This document shows positions 42,733 through 51,488 of a DNA stretch of 64,000 nucleotides, one piece after another. The DNA lies in NCBI RefSeq assembly GCF_018437275.1, contig NZ_JAAMFK010000001.1, positions 186,001 to 250,000 of the forward strand. The letters are read 5' to 3'. The notes beneath the pieces are model-generated. The model had not been told where the DNA came from. It saw nothing but the letters and a program-made list of their open reading frames with translations, and made no database searches. Numbering within the stretch: the stretch's first letter is position 1; each line of letters begins with the position of its first letter. The position numbers and the translations under genes are program-made. The stretch comes from Fructobacillus broussonetiae (GTDB lineage Bacteria > Bacillota > Bacilli > Lactobacillales > Lactobacillaceae).

Positions 42733-44835
42733 TTACATCTTGCTTGTTTTCTTTGTCGTTTTCTTAGTAGACTTCTTATTTGAAGTCTTTTTTTCATCTT
42801 TTTCTTCTTCGTCTGGTGTTTTTGGCTTGTCCCATGAAACGAAGTCACAGTCTGGGTAACGTGAACAACCGTAGAACTTCCTTCCACGCTTTGTCTTACG
42901 TTCAACCACCTGACCCTTATGACACTTTGGACACTCGATTCCAATTTCTTGGACGATGGCCTTTGTGTTTCGACAATCAGGGAAACGAGAACATGCGTAG
43001 AACTTTCCATAACGGCCCATCTTAATGACCATTGGCGCACCACAGACTTCACAGTCCATGTCAGCGAGTTCATCGTGCATGGTAATCTTTTCCAGTGTCT
43101 TTTCAGCGGATTCTACTTCCTTTGCAAAAGGCTTATAGAATTCGTCAACAACCGGCACCCACTTCTTTTCTCCGACTTCGATGTCATCAAGTGAGTGTTC
43201 AACCTGGGCCGTAAACTTTGTGTCTGTAATGTCTGGGAATTTATCATCCACAATATTTTGGACAACTTCACCCAATTCGGTTGGCACAAACTTACGCGCA
43301 TCCACACGGACGTAATTACGGCGTTGGATGGTATCCAAGGTTGGTGCATAAGTTGATGGACGACCAACACCGTTTTCTTCCAAAGCCTTAATCAAAGCGG
43401 CTTCCGAATAACGTGCCGGTGGCATCGTAAAGTGCTGTTCTGGATTCGTCTTTGACAAATCAACGTTGTCACCCTCTACTAATTCAGGCAACAAGTTGTC
43501 CTTTTCCTTGGCGGCTGGATAAGCCTTTGTGAAACCAGGGAACTTTGTCTTTGAACCGTTAGCACGGAAAAGCACACCATTTTGTTCAACCGTTACGGCC
43601 ATTGTGTCCAGAATTTCTGGTGTCATCAATGAGGCAACGAATCGTGACCAGATCAATGAGTAGAGCTTGAATTGGTCAGGCGTTAACTTATCCTTGATCG
43701 AGTCAGGCGTCTTCGTAACATCCGTAGGACGAATGGCTTCGTGGGCGTCTTGTGCTCCTTCTTGTGGTGTACCAGCCACTGGCTTGTGACTTGAGTACTG
43801 TTCACCCCATGTATCGTGGATGTAGTGAGCAGCCGCGTTTTTTGCAACGGATGACAAGCGAGTCGAGTCGGTACGCATGTAAGTGATTAATCCGACCTGA
43901 CCCAATCCCTTACCAAGGTTAATTCCTTCGTAAAGCTGTTGAGCGGTCATCATTGTCTTACGGGTACGGAACTTCAACTGCGTGTTAGCCGTTTGCTGCA
44001 TCGTAGATGTAGTAAACGGTGGTTGTGGCTGGCGCTTACGTTCCTTCGCCTTCACAGATGACACCGTAAATGGCTTAGTCGTGTCCAAGTCAGACATCAC
44101 ACTTTGAACAGCAGCATTGTCCGGCAAATTTTGTTTTTTGCCATCAAAGCCGTAGAAGTTTGCCTTAAACTTTGAGCGTCCCTTCTTGAATTCTGAATCA
44201 AGTGTCCAATATTCTTCGGGCTGGAAAGCTTGAATTTCCTTTTCACGAGCAATAATCAAACCCAAAGCGACGGACTGGACACGTCCAGCTGACAAACCGC
44301 GTTTTACCGTCTTCCACAAGACGGGGGAAATGGAGTAACCAACCAAGCGATCAATGATTCGGCGTGCCTGTTGGGCATCGACCAAATCTTGGTTAATCGT
44401 ACGTGGTTCTTTAAAGGCGTTTTTAACGGTGTCCTTCGTAATTTCGTTAAAGACAACACGGTTCGCCTTTTCTGGGTCCAATCCCAAAATGTATTGTAAG
44501 TGCCAGGCAATGGCTTCCCCTTCGCGGTCCGGGTCGGATGCGAGGTAAACTTGCTTAGCAGCTTTAGCAGCCTTCTTTAGGTCCTTAATAACAGGGCCCT
44601 TACCGCGAATGTTAATGTATTTTGGTTGGTAATTTTGTTCGACATCGACACCCAAAGTAGACTTGGGTAAGTCCCGAACGTGCCCAATAGAAGCCACAAC
44701 CTGGTAAGTTGAACCTAGGTACTTTTCAATGGTCTTTGCCTTTGAAGGTGACTCCACGATCACTAATTTTTTATTTTTAGCAGACTTAGTCGTCTTTTTA
44801 CGAGTAGTCGTTTTGCGGGTCTTCTTTTCTACCAC
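42733..44835 (-). CDS. topA: DNA topoisomerase I
   Basis: 700 residues. Toprim domain near [18 protein letters not shown], active-site segment [14 protein letters not shown] (catalytic Tyr), and two C-terminal zinc-ribbon-like units ([16 protein letters not shown]...[10 protein letters not shown]...C..C) followed by a basic [10 protein letters not shown] tail. It relaxes negative supercoils. GTG start with GAGGAACC upstream. In the dprA-topA-xerC type neighbourhood. Confidence 0.97.
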   Translation of the reverse strand: MVEKKTRKTTTRKKTTKSAKNKKLVIVESPSKAKTIEKYLGSTYQVVASIGHVRDLPKSTLGVDVEQNYQPKYINIRGKGPVIKDLKKAAKAAKQVYLASDPDREGEAIAWHLQYILGLDPEKANRVVFNEITKDTVKNAFKEPRTINQDLVDAQQARRIIDRLVGYSISPVLWKTVKRGLSAGRVQSVALGLIIAREKEIQAFQPEEYWTLDSEFKKGRSKFKANFYGFDGKKQNLPDNAAVQSVMSDLDTTKPFTVSSVKAKERKRQPQPPFTTSTMQQTANTQLKFRTRKTMMTAQQLYEGINLGKGLGQVGLITYMRTDSTRLSSVAKNAAAHYIHDTWGEQYSSHKPVAGTPQEGAQDAHEAIRPTDVTKTPDSIKDKLTPDQFKLYSLIWSRFVASLMTPEILDTMAVTVEQNGVLFRANGSKTKFPGFTKAYPAAKEKDNLLPELVEGDNVDLSKTNPEQHFTMPPARYSEAALIKALEENGVGRPSTYAPTLDTIQRRNYVRVDARKFVPTELGEVVQNIVDDKFPDITDTKFTAQVEHSLDDIEVGEKKWVPVVDEFYKPFAKEVESAEKTLEKITMHDELADMDCEVCGAPMVIKMGRYGKFYACSRFPDCRNTKAIVQEIGIECPKCHKGQVVERKTKRGRKFYGCSRYPDCDFVSWDKPKTPDEEEKDEKKTSNKKSTKKTTKKTSKM

Positions 44836-44965
44836 GACGGTTCCTCACAGTTCTCGATTTCAAAATCTCATAGCATTCAGAATATCAAATGATACATAAA
44901 AGTACCAGCAATTCTTAAAAAATAGCCGAGAAAAGCATTTTTCTTCTATAGAATAAGCGTATTTT

Positions 44966-45856
44966 CTAATTTATGAGTTTTACTGCTCTCATAATAGCAC
45001 TGGGTGAACAGGCTGGCAAGGCACCGGCCTCAATCAAAGTATTGCACCCTTCTGATTCTAAAGACAGGATTGAACCAGGTACTGCTAAAACGTCCCGGTT
45101 ATTTTGCAACGCCAAGTTGGCCGTTATGAGCGATCCGGATTTTTTCCTTGCCTCCACTACCAAAGTCGCTGCCGATAGCCCGGCGATTATCCGGTTTCTT
45201 TCTGGAAAGTGGCCACGGTTAGCCAACAATTCACCAGGATACTCGGATAATAACAGTCCCCGCTGGCTCACCTCTTCTTGCATGAAACGGTTCTCATACG
45301 GGTAAGCATGCTTTAACCCGGCTGCCACAACGCCAATGGCAACACCGCCAGCAGAAAAGGTTGTTTGGTGTGCCATGACGTCAATCCCTTTCGCCAAGCC
45401 AGAAACCACGCCCACGCCTTTTTCAATGACTTCTGGAAGTAAATGGCGCATCGCATCAAGCCCGTACTGGGTGCAGTTTCTCGTACCAACGACAGACAAC
45501 AATGGTAAATCCAGCGCGCGTAAATCACCGCGATAAAACAAAATGAGTGGTGGCTGAAAACTCTCCCGAAGCAATGGTGGATATGACTGATCAAAGTAAG
45601 TGATAAAGGGTTCCTGCTCTTCTCCAATTACAAGGGATTCTTCCACCATCGAAACCGTCTTTTGATAATCATCAAATAATTCGATGAAAGCCAGTTTTGA
45701 TTCATCCTCCCTCAAAGCATAGGCAAAATCAAAACGCGACCATGGATAAAAACGTGGCACACGCTCCGATTCAATTGCTGCAATAACACGCTGCTCACGA
45801 ACTCTTCCAATTCCGGGAGTCAAATGCAGCGCTAGTAAAAAATCTCGTTCAAGCAT
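44966..45856 (-). CDS. dprA: DNA processing protein DprA
   Basis: 296 residues. The Rossmann-fold motif SVVGTRNCTQYG, then GLAKGIDVMAH and GHFPERNRIIAGLS with SGSLITANLA, the DprA (Smf) core. It protects incoming single-strand DNA and loads RecA in transformation; its presence hints at a competence pathway. The C-terminal winged helix seems absent. AAGGAGG 6 nt upstream. Same strand as topA. Confidence 0.95.
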   Translation of the reverse strand: MLERDFLLALHLTPGIGRVREQRVIAAIESERVPRFYPWSRFDFAYALREDESKLAFIELFDDYQKTVSMVEESLVIGEEQEPFITYFDQSYPPLLRESFQPPLILFYRGDLRALDLPLLSVVGTRNCTQYGLDAMRHLLPEVIEKGVGVVSGLAKGIDVMAHQTTFSAGGVAIGVVAAGLKHAYPYENRFMQEEVSQRGLLLSEYPGELLANRGHFPERNRIIAGLSAATLVVEARKKSGSLITANLALQNNRDVLAVPGSILSLESEGCNTLIEAGALPACSPSAIMRAVKLIN

Positions 45857-45916
45857 TTTCTTCCTCCTTTATAAGTAATACGGAAGAAAGACAAATTTAC
45901 ATCATTTCTATGGCAA

Positions 45917-45953
45917 CAAAAAAAGAGCAAAGCGACTAGCCCTGCTCTTCGAC
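45917..45953 (-). terminator. Terminator overlapping the abcF stop
   Basis: AGAGCA / TGCTCT stem with T7 tail on the - strand. The first arm is in the last codons of the gene. Confidence 0.7.
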
Positions 45954-47849
45954 GATTTCTGAAAGCTCTTCCCAGCGATTCATTTTATTGTCTAATTCTG
46001 CTTGTGCCTTTTCCAAATCCTTTTGGATTAAGGCAATTTTTTCATAATCGGAACCATTTTGAACAATTTCTTCGTTGCACTGTTCGACTTGTTCTTCTAA
46101 TTCAGCGATTTCATCTTCGATAACCGCCCATTCTTGCTTTTCTTTGTAAGTTAACTTACGAGCCTTTTGCTTCTCTACAGCTGCATCTCCCTCGGGTTTG
46201 ACTTTATCACCTTCAGTTGAAGTTGGCTTTGAAGAAGCACTTTCCTTTGGCAAAACCACTTCGTCCAAGTAGGCCGAGAAGGAACCGTTGTAACGGTCAA
46301 CAACCCCATCACCTTCAAGGTAGTAACCGAAGTCAGCCACAGAATCCAAGAAGTAACGATCGTGGGAAACCGTGATAACCGTTCCAGCAAAAGTCTGCAA
46401 GAAATTTTCCAAAACCGTTAAGGTTCCAATGTCCAAATCGTTCGTTGGCTCATCTAGTAGCAACACGTTTGGAGCCTGCATGAGAATTTTCAAGAGGTAC
46501 AAACGACGCTTTTCTCCTCCGGAAAGCTTCCGTACAAGCGTTCCATGCATGAAGGATGGGAACAGGAACTGCTCCAAGAGATCCTTTGCAGACAGCGTTT
46601 CACCATCTTGGTTCTTAATCGTTGAAGCCACATCCGTGAGGTATTCAATGACGCGCTTGTCTGCCGGAATCTCTTCGGTAACCTGCGTATAGTAACCAAT
46701 CTTAACGGTCTGCCCCATCTCGTAAGTACCGTCGGTCAACGGCAGCTTACCAGCTAAGACGTTAAGCAAGGATGACTTTCCAACCCCGTTTGGACCCGTG
46801 ATACCAATACGGTCACGTTGACCAAGGATTAAACTCAAATCCTTAAAGATCAACTTATCGCCAAAGGCCAAAGTGGCATGGTCCAACTCCATGACCTTTT
46901 TACCAAGACGTGACTGTCCCAAAGAAAGCTCGATATCTTCGTCTTGCTTCACTTGACCCATTGAAGCTTCCAAGTCAGCGAAAGCTTTTTCGCGAGCTGT
47001 TTGCTTGGTTGTACGAGCACGCGCGGACTTATTCATCCAAATTTTTTCTTGCTCGTACTTCTTTTCACGCTTATGTTCAGCGAGGGCTTCATCAGCCTGA
47101 CGCTCGGCCTTTCCTTCCAAGTAATCCTGGTAGTTACCATCATATTCATAAAGCTTACCAAAGGAGAGTTCGAAAATACGATTAGTAACTCGGTCAAGGA
47201 AGTAGCGGTCGTGGGTCACTGTCAAAAGTGCCCCCTTGTACTTAGCTAAATACTGTTCCAACCAGGCGATGGAATCAAAATCCAAGTGGTTGGTAGGCTC
47301 GTCTAAAATGAGTAAGTCTGGTTCTTCAATCAAGACTTGGGCCATTCCAACACGCTTTTTCTGTCCACCTGATAAGTGCTTCACTTCAGCCTTTAAGTCC
47401 GTCAAATGTAGCTGCGTTAGAATCGTCTTAATTTGCGACTCAATCGTCCAAGCATCATCTGTGTCCATGGCTGCTTGTGCCTTTTCAAAGCGGGTTGCAG
47501 CCTTCTCTTCTTCCGGGTGTAAAGAGAAGTAGTCCAAGGCTTCTTGATAAGCACGAATGGTCTTAAAGACCGGTTGATCACCAGCGTAGATGGCATCCAA
47601 AACCGTCAGATGTCCGTCAAGAGGTGGCTCTTGTTCTAAGTAACCAATGCGGTAATCATTTTGCGTGGTGATGGTTCCTTTATCTGCTGGATGCTTTCCA
47701 GATAAGGCGTTGAGTAAAGTGGTCTTTCCAGAACCGTTAACACCAACCAAACCGACACGATCCCCGGAGGCAATCATGAAAGAAAGGTCGTCAAAAAGAA
47801 CCTTTTCACCGTAAACTGAAGTTAAATTGTCGACTCGAAATTGTTTCAT
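45936..47849 (-). CDS. ABC-F ATPase (Uup-like)
   Basis: 637 residues. Two complete ATP-binding cassettes: GVNGSGKT (36-43), LSGGQKKR and LILDEPTNHLD; then GPNGVGKS, LSGGEKRR and LLLDEPTNDLD. A linker lies between and a C-terminal coiled coil (EEQVEQCNEEIVQNGSDYEKIALIQKD) is like Uup. ABC-F proteins act on the ribosome E site or on DNA branch structures. AGGAGG 1-3 nt before ATG. Confidence 0.93.
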   Translation of the reverse strand: MKQFRVDNLTSVYGEKVLFDDLSFMIASGDRVGLVGVNGSGKTTLLNALSGKHPADKGTITTQNDYRIGYLEQEPPLDGHLTVLDAIYAGDQPVFKTIRAYQEALDYFSLHPEEEKAATRFEKAQAAMDTDDAWTIESQIKTILTQLHLTDLKAEVKHLSGGQKKRVGMAQVLIEEPDLLILDEPTNHLDFDSIAWLEQYLAKYKGALLTVTHDRYFLDRVTNRIFELSFGKLYEYDGNYQDYLEGKAERQADEALAEHKREKKYEQEKIWMNKSARARTTKQTAREKAFADLEASMGQVKQDEDIELSLGQSRLGKKVMELDHATLAFGDKLIFKDLSLILGQRDRIGITGPNGVGKSSLLNVLAGKLPLTDGTYEMGQTVKIGYYTQVTEEIPADKRVIEYLTDVASTIKNQDGETLSAKDLLEQFLFPSFMHGTLVRKLSGGEKRRLYLLKILMQAPNVLLLDEPTNDLDIGTLTVLENFLQTFAGTVITVSHDRYFLDSVADFGYYLEGDGVVDRYNGSFSAYLDEVVLPKESASSKPTSTEGDKVKPEGDAAVEKQKARKLTYKEKQEWAVIEDEIAELEEQVEQCNEEIVQNGSDYEKIALIQKDLEKAQAELDNKMNRWEELSEIVEEQG

Positions 47850-47949
47850 GCCTCCTATTATACTGAAAATCAGTGTATTTGTCGGCTCTCATCGTAAAAT
47901 AATTCGTCTCTCATGATAAAATATAAGAGATATAAAACAAAAAGAAAAA

Positions 47950-48810
47950 ATGAGTATTGCCATGATTGATTGGATTCAAAAGAACAAAGTCGGCATAACG
48001 GTCTTAGGCCTCATTGCCCTCACGACTTTCCTGCTAGTCTTTTCCCTTTCACAACAGAATCAATTAACGACACGACCGGATGGTGTCCCGCTTCGTAAAG
48101 GCCCTAGTCGAACAGCTAAGGAGCTTACGACTCTTAAATCTGGTACGAAGCTGACCGTGTTAGAGCGTAAAAACGGATGGTGGCGTGTCAGAGATAGTAA
48201 GAACGATAATGAAGGATGGGTTGCTTCATGGTTGGCTAACAACACTTGGTTGAAGAAGCCAACGGCGCTTTCTGAAGCCACAATTGTTTTGGATCCTGGT
48301 CACGGCGGTTCTGACACTGGGGCCATGGCCTACAACAAGAAGAAGTACGAAAAGACGTACACGCTTCAAACGGCTAAACAAACCGAAAAGGTACTGACAC
48401 AGGCTGGTGCTCGTGTCTTCCTCACTCGTGATAAAGACGTCATTGTTCCGCTCTTGCACATTCCTCGCACAGCTGAAAAGTATCAGGCAGATGCTCAAAT
48501 TTCGTTCCACTTCGATTCATCTGACTCACACAATTCAGCTTCCGGGATTTCTCAGTTCTACTACAATGACAACTCACTACCGTTGGCACAAGCGCTAAAC
48601 AAATCGCTAGATAATCTACCACTTGAAAATCGTGGTTACGAATCGATTCCCTACCTCGTGATTAAGGACGTTTCCCGTCCCGCAGTTCTTCTAGAGCTTG
48701 GCTTCATAAACTCAGACAAGGACCTCTCCTACATCACATCAGAAAGCTATCAAAAGAAAGCAGCGATGGATATCAAAGTCGGGCTCGACCAATACCTCGA
48801 AAATAACTAA
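47950..48810 (+). CDS. N-acetylmuramoyl-L-alanine amidase with SH3b domain
   Basis: 286 residues. N-terminal membrane anchor (about 14-34), a bacterial SH3 domain (about 43-95, TRPDGVPLRKGPSRTAKEL) and an Amidase_3 domain: LDPGHGG (H118), a glutamate E134, FHF (H187) and LLELGFINS (catalytic Glu). It cleaves the amide bond between MurNAc and L-Ala in peptidoglycan. Ribosome site weak (AAAGAAAAA). Single-gene unit with terminator 48812-48843. Confidence 0.94.
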   Translation: MSIAMIDWIQKNKVGITVLGLIALTTFLLVFSLSQQNQLTTRPDGVPLRKGPSRTAKELTTLKSGTKLTVLERKNGWWRVRDSKNDNEGWVASWLANNTWLKKPTALSEATIVLDPGHGGSDTGAMAYNKKKYEKTYTLQTAKQTEKVLTQAGARVFLTRDKDVIVPLLHIPRTAEKYQADAQISFHFDSSDSHNSASGISQFYYNDNSLPLAQALNKSLDNLPLENRGYESIPYLVIKDVSRPAVLLELGFINSDKDLSYITSESYQKKAAMDIKVGLDQYLENN

Positions 48811-48811
48811 A

Positions 48812-48843
48812 AAAAGGCCAGCTTCGAAAAGCTGGTTTTTTTT
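48812..48843 (+). terminator. Terminator of the amidase gene
   Basis: CCAGCTT-CGAA-AAGCTGG and T8; A-run on the left. Confidence 0.9.
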
Positions 48844-48869
48844 ATTTATTATTTATAATGGCCTCGAGC

Positions 48870-49124
48870 TTAAACGATTCGAAGTTCGCCATCGCAAACA
48901 ACATAAACTAACCGGTGTTCATCAGTGATTCTTCGAGACCACATTCCTGCCATGTGCTCCTTTAGTGGCTCTGGCTTCCCTATTCCAATAAACGGATCCC
49001 GAACGATTTCTTTAATCATTCGCCTTATTCTCTTCACTTTTTCCTTATCATGGTCAAGCCACCACTCAAAATCTGACCAAGAGATTGGCGACCAAATATA
49101 ATTTTCAAAAATCAAGAGTGCCAC
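48870..49124 (-). CDS. YoeB/Txe-type toxin
   Basis: 84 residues. RMIKEIVRDPFIGIGKPEPLKEHMAGMWSRRITDEHRLVYVV is the YoeB core, with the catalytic-site residues (Glu, Arg, His) of the RelE fold. It cleaves mRNA in the ribosome. The ORF starts with GTG; a TTG 9 nt downstream (with GAGG 8 nt upstream) is possible. Overlaps the antitoxin gene by 13 nt. Confidence 0.93.
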   Translation of the reverse strand: MALLIFENYIWSPISWSDFEWWLDHDKEKVKRIRRMIKEIVRDPFIGIGKPEPLKEHMAGMWSRRITDEHRLVYVVCDGELRIV

Positions 49125-49354
49125 CTCTCATCATGATGTCGGAAGGATTCCAATGACTCTCGAATTCGTTCCAAGTTTTCATCCGACCGCACATAAATAT
49201 TCTCAACCATGTTGTCGTATTCTGCTTTACTGACCAAGACAGCCTTCTCTTTACTCCGTTTCGAAGTAATCAATATTGGCTTTGATTTCTCATTTACCTG
49301 TTCAATAAAACGGCTCAATTGATTCTGCGCTTTGACATACGATACTGCTTGCAT
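49112..49354 (-). CDS. YefM/Phd-type antitoxin
   Basis: 80 residues from MQAVSYVKAQNQLSRFIEQV, the YefM start, with KPILITSKRSKEKAVLVSKAEYDNM, and an acidic, helical C-terminus that neutralises YoeB. AAGGAG 6 nt before ATG 49354. The upstream ORF extension is not real. It represses its own operon with YoeB (family knowledge). Confidence 0.92.
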   Translation of the reverse strand: MQAVSYVKAQNQLSRFIEQVNEKSKPILITSKRSKEKAVLVSKAEYDNMVENIYVRSDENLERIRESLESFRHHDERWHS

Positions 49355-49433
49355 AATTTTCTCCTTTACCCATAAAATTCGAAAATGTTCTAACGTCGCT
49401 TTCAGTATTGCCTGGTCAAAATAAAAAGTCAAT

Positions 49434-49456
49434 TTCTGATGTCATTTAGGGCACGC
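49434..49456 (-). repeat. Motif shared with 33735-33757
   Basis: CGTGCCCTAAATGACATCAG on the - strand. It is about 80 bp upstream of the yefM-like start. See the paired entry. Confidence 0.6.
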
Positions 49457-49472
49457 ATTTTTAAGCATAAAA

Positions 49473-49519
49473 AAAACGACACCCTTTCGGGTGCCGGGTA
49501 GGTAGATAGATACTACCCA
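49473..49519 (-). terminator. Tandem hairpins after the unknown 294-aa gene
   Basis: CACCC-GAAA-GGGTG with T8 on the - strand (terminator), preceded by a GGGTAG / CTACCC hairpin (49497-49519). Confidence 0.75.
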
Positions 49520-49594
49520 GTTGGTCAAGAACTAGTATAGCATGCTTTTTTATAAAGAAAAAGAATCAAATCAATTCATTTATCTTATAAAAAC

Positions 49595-50479
49595 TCAGGC
49601 CCAGCCTAACTCGCGTACCGTACTTTTAATAATTGGCGTCTGGTAGTTTTCACCTAGTGCCAACGTCACCAACGCAGACGGGAATACTAACCAAGCTTCA
49701 ACTTGGTCCTTTGTTAATTCACCGGTCATGGTCACCATCACCGGTATATCATTTTGTAATTCAGACAAGTATGCTTCCACATCCGAGACTTCTGCAGCAC
49801 CCAACACATCCGTTGAAACTTGCATGTTTACAATGTCTGATCCTGCTTCATCGAAAGCCTTGTAAGTAGACTGAATCGTATCTTCGTCTAAATCAGGCAT
49901 CGTCATCGTTTCAATAACCATCACGCCGGCTTCCTTAGCCGCTTCACGAATTTTTTCTTGCAGGTTTTCATCAAGTGTCTCTGGCAAGTAAACAGCTGAG
50001 AAAGCACCGTTTGAAACCTTTAAAGCAGTCACGAGGAAGAAGGCTTGGTCAGCGGGAGTCATTTCCCCCAGTCCCCCTTCTTCTTTGTTTGAATAAGACA
50101 AGAAAAGGTAACGACCGTTTACTGTTTGTGCGGCGTTTTGAACAAGTTCTTGAACAATCTGCTTTTGAATTTCGGGCCAGTTACCGATAAATTCCTCATA
50201 GGCCTTATCGAGTTCAGCCTTCATGGAAGCCTTTTTCATCGCAGACATGTCACCTTCATCAACAGCGTTTGCGCCACCCTGCTTTACTTGGTCCCAAATG
50301 ACCTCCTTTGAGAAGTCATCGGCGATTGCATCGGCCTGCCAGATGACAGCATCTGGGTTTTGTTCGTCCAAAGCATGTTTAAATGGCGTAAATTTATCAT
50401 TTGGTCCAAGTGCCATTGGAACGGCCAAGGCTGCCTGATTAATGTTTTGTTTTTCTTGAATGAGTGTTTTAAAATCCAT
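49595..50479 (-). CDS. Unrecognised 294-aa acidic protein
   Basis: No signal peptide or clear membrane helix. Alternates beta-strand-like and helical stretches; it contains KEAGVMVIETMTMPDLDEDTIQ, DIVNMQVSTDVLGAAEV and NDIPVMVTMTGELT, and could form an alpha/beta fold, but I do not recognise a family. A start problem: no Shine-Dalgarno precedes ATG 50479, and a hairpin of the lacX-like gene sits 12 nt upstream. A downstream start (e.g. MALGPNDKF, codon 23) has no better site. No function proposed. Confidence 0.75.
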   Translation of the reverse strand: MDFKTLIQEKQNINQAALAVPMALGPNDKFTPFKHALDEQNPDAVIWQADAIADDFSKEVIWDQVKQGGANAVDEGDMSAMKKASMKAELDKAYEEFIGNWPEIQKQIVQELVQNAAQTVNGRYLFLSYSNKEEGGLGEMTPADQAFFLVTALKVSNGAFSAVYLPETLDENLQEKIREAAKEAGVMVIETMTMPDLDEDTIQSTYKAFDEAGSDIVNMQVSTDVLGAAEVSDVEAYLSELQNDIPVMVTMTGELTKDQVEAWLVFPSALVTLALGENYQTPIIKSTVRELGWA

Positions 50480-50487
50480 AAATAATC

Positions 50488-50518
50488 ACACAAAAGCCAG
50501 CTGCTAAGCAACTGGCTT
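50488..50518 (-). terminator. Hairpin between lacX-like and unknown gene
   Basis: AGCCAGTTGCT / AGCAGCTGGCT stem, only four Ts after; a weak terminator. Confidence 0.6.
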
Positions 50519-50531
50519 TCCTTTATTTGTT

Positions 50532-51407
50532 TTAGAAAAAGTTCATTGAGTAAGAACCGGTAAACGTATCACCAGCAGCTAAGACATTGTTTCCAAATTT
50601 CTCTTTGAAGTTTCCGGTTGCATCCACTGTATCCGCAATTCCCCACCATGGTTCAATAGCGATGAATGGCGCATCCTTACCAGCTGGTGTCCATACACCT
50701 AGGAACTGGGCGTTGTCCACCGTCATTTCCATTCCGTGTTGGTTGGCCAAACGTGCCAAAAGGAACGTTGCCTTTTGACGATCCAATTTCAAGATAATGG
50801 CATCGTCATGGTAGTCTTCTTGGCGCAAACGTAATGGAATGTCAGCGTTAAATGGTGAAGGTACGTTAGGATTTGAATATGGACCAACTAATCGAATTCG
50901 ATCGTAAACCTTTTCAGGCTTTACAGACAGATAGTAATCCGAGAATTTTCCACCGTCTAGCGGAAGGTTAAACGCTGGGTGTCCACCGACTGAGAAGAAA
51001 AGCGAGTTCGTCTTATCAGGGTTATGGACCTCATATTTCATAAAGAGTTCCGTTCCCTTCAAATCAAAGACAACGTCGAATTGGAACTTAAAAGGGTAAA
51101 CACGCCATGTTGATTCTGAATCAACTAGACGGAAGCGTGCATGGTCCACATCATTTTCGATAATGTCAAAATCCATGTTTCGAGCAAAACCGTGCTGGTT
51201 CATATAGTATGTCTCACCAGCCAAGTTAAACTGATCGCCCTGCAATCGTCCAACAATTGGGAAGAGATTTGGCGCGTGACGTCCCCAGTATTTCGGATCA
51301 CCATACCAGATGTATTCCAGCTCAGCCTCTTTATTCCAGGCAGAAACGAGCTCGGCACCGTGCTCGTCAATTTTTACAATCAATTGGTCATTTTCTAACG
51401 TAATCAT
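50532..51407 (-). CDS. Aldose 1-epimerase family protein (LacX-like)
   Basis: 291 residues. HGAELVSAWNKEAELEYIWYGDPKYWGRHAPNLFPIVGRL, HGFARNMDF and FFSVGGHPAFN are the conserved galactose-mutarotase-like pattern of the LacX/YihR branch; the active-site His and Glu are in HGFAR and near AIEPWWGIAD. Likely interconverts sugar anomers; the exact substrate is uncertain. The gene has no Shine-Dalgarno; a -10 box ends 6 nt before ATG. A cre site lies upstream (51469-51482). Confidence 0.9.
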   Translation of the reverse strand: MITLENDQLIVKIDEHGAELVSAWNKEAELEYIWYGDPKYWGRHAPNLFPIVGRLQGDQFNLAGETYYMNQHGFARNMDFDIIENDVDHARFRLVDSESTWRVYPFKFQFDVVFDLKGTELFMKYEVHNPDKTNSLFFSVGGHPAFNLPLDGGKFSDYYLSVKPEKVYDRIRLVGPYSNPNVPSPFNADIPLRLRQEDYHDDAIILKLDRQKATFLLARLANQHGMEMTVDNAQFLGVWTPAGKDAPFIAIEPWWGIADTVDATGNFKEKFGNNVLAAGDTFTGSYSMNFF

Positions 51408-51413
51408 ATCTCT

Positions 51414-51442
51414 ATCTTACTACCATTTTAAATTTCTGACAA
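51414..51442 (-). promoter_or_regulatory. Promoter of the lacX-like gene, apparently leaderless
   Basis: On the - strand TTGTCA (51442-51437), 17-bp spacer, TAAGAT (51419-51414), then 6 nt and the ATG at 51407. The start point would fall at or next to the ATG. Confidence 0.65.
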
Positions 51443-51468
51443 CGGTAAAAACGCCTTTAAACGGGAAT

Positions 51469-51482
51469 TGAAAGCGGTAACA
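51469..51482. promoter_or_regulatory. Catabolite-responsive element (cre), perfect consensus
   Basis: TGAAAGCGGTAACA matches TGWAANCGNTNWCA at every fixed base. It lies 62 bp upstream of the lacX-like start, just after the xerC stop codon. CcpA control is likely (inference). Confidence 0.75.
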
Positions 51483-51488
51483 CACTTC

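Noticed and set aside
42780-43194. Overlapping + strand ORFs inside topA
   Set aside because: Opposite-strand shadows of a strongly conserved gene with no ribosome sites of their own.
49352-49432. 26-codon N-terminal extension of the YefM-like antitoxin
   Set aside because: No ribosome site; the ATG at 49354 has AAGGAG and matches the family start.
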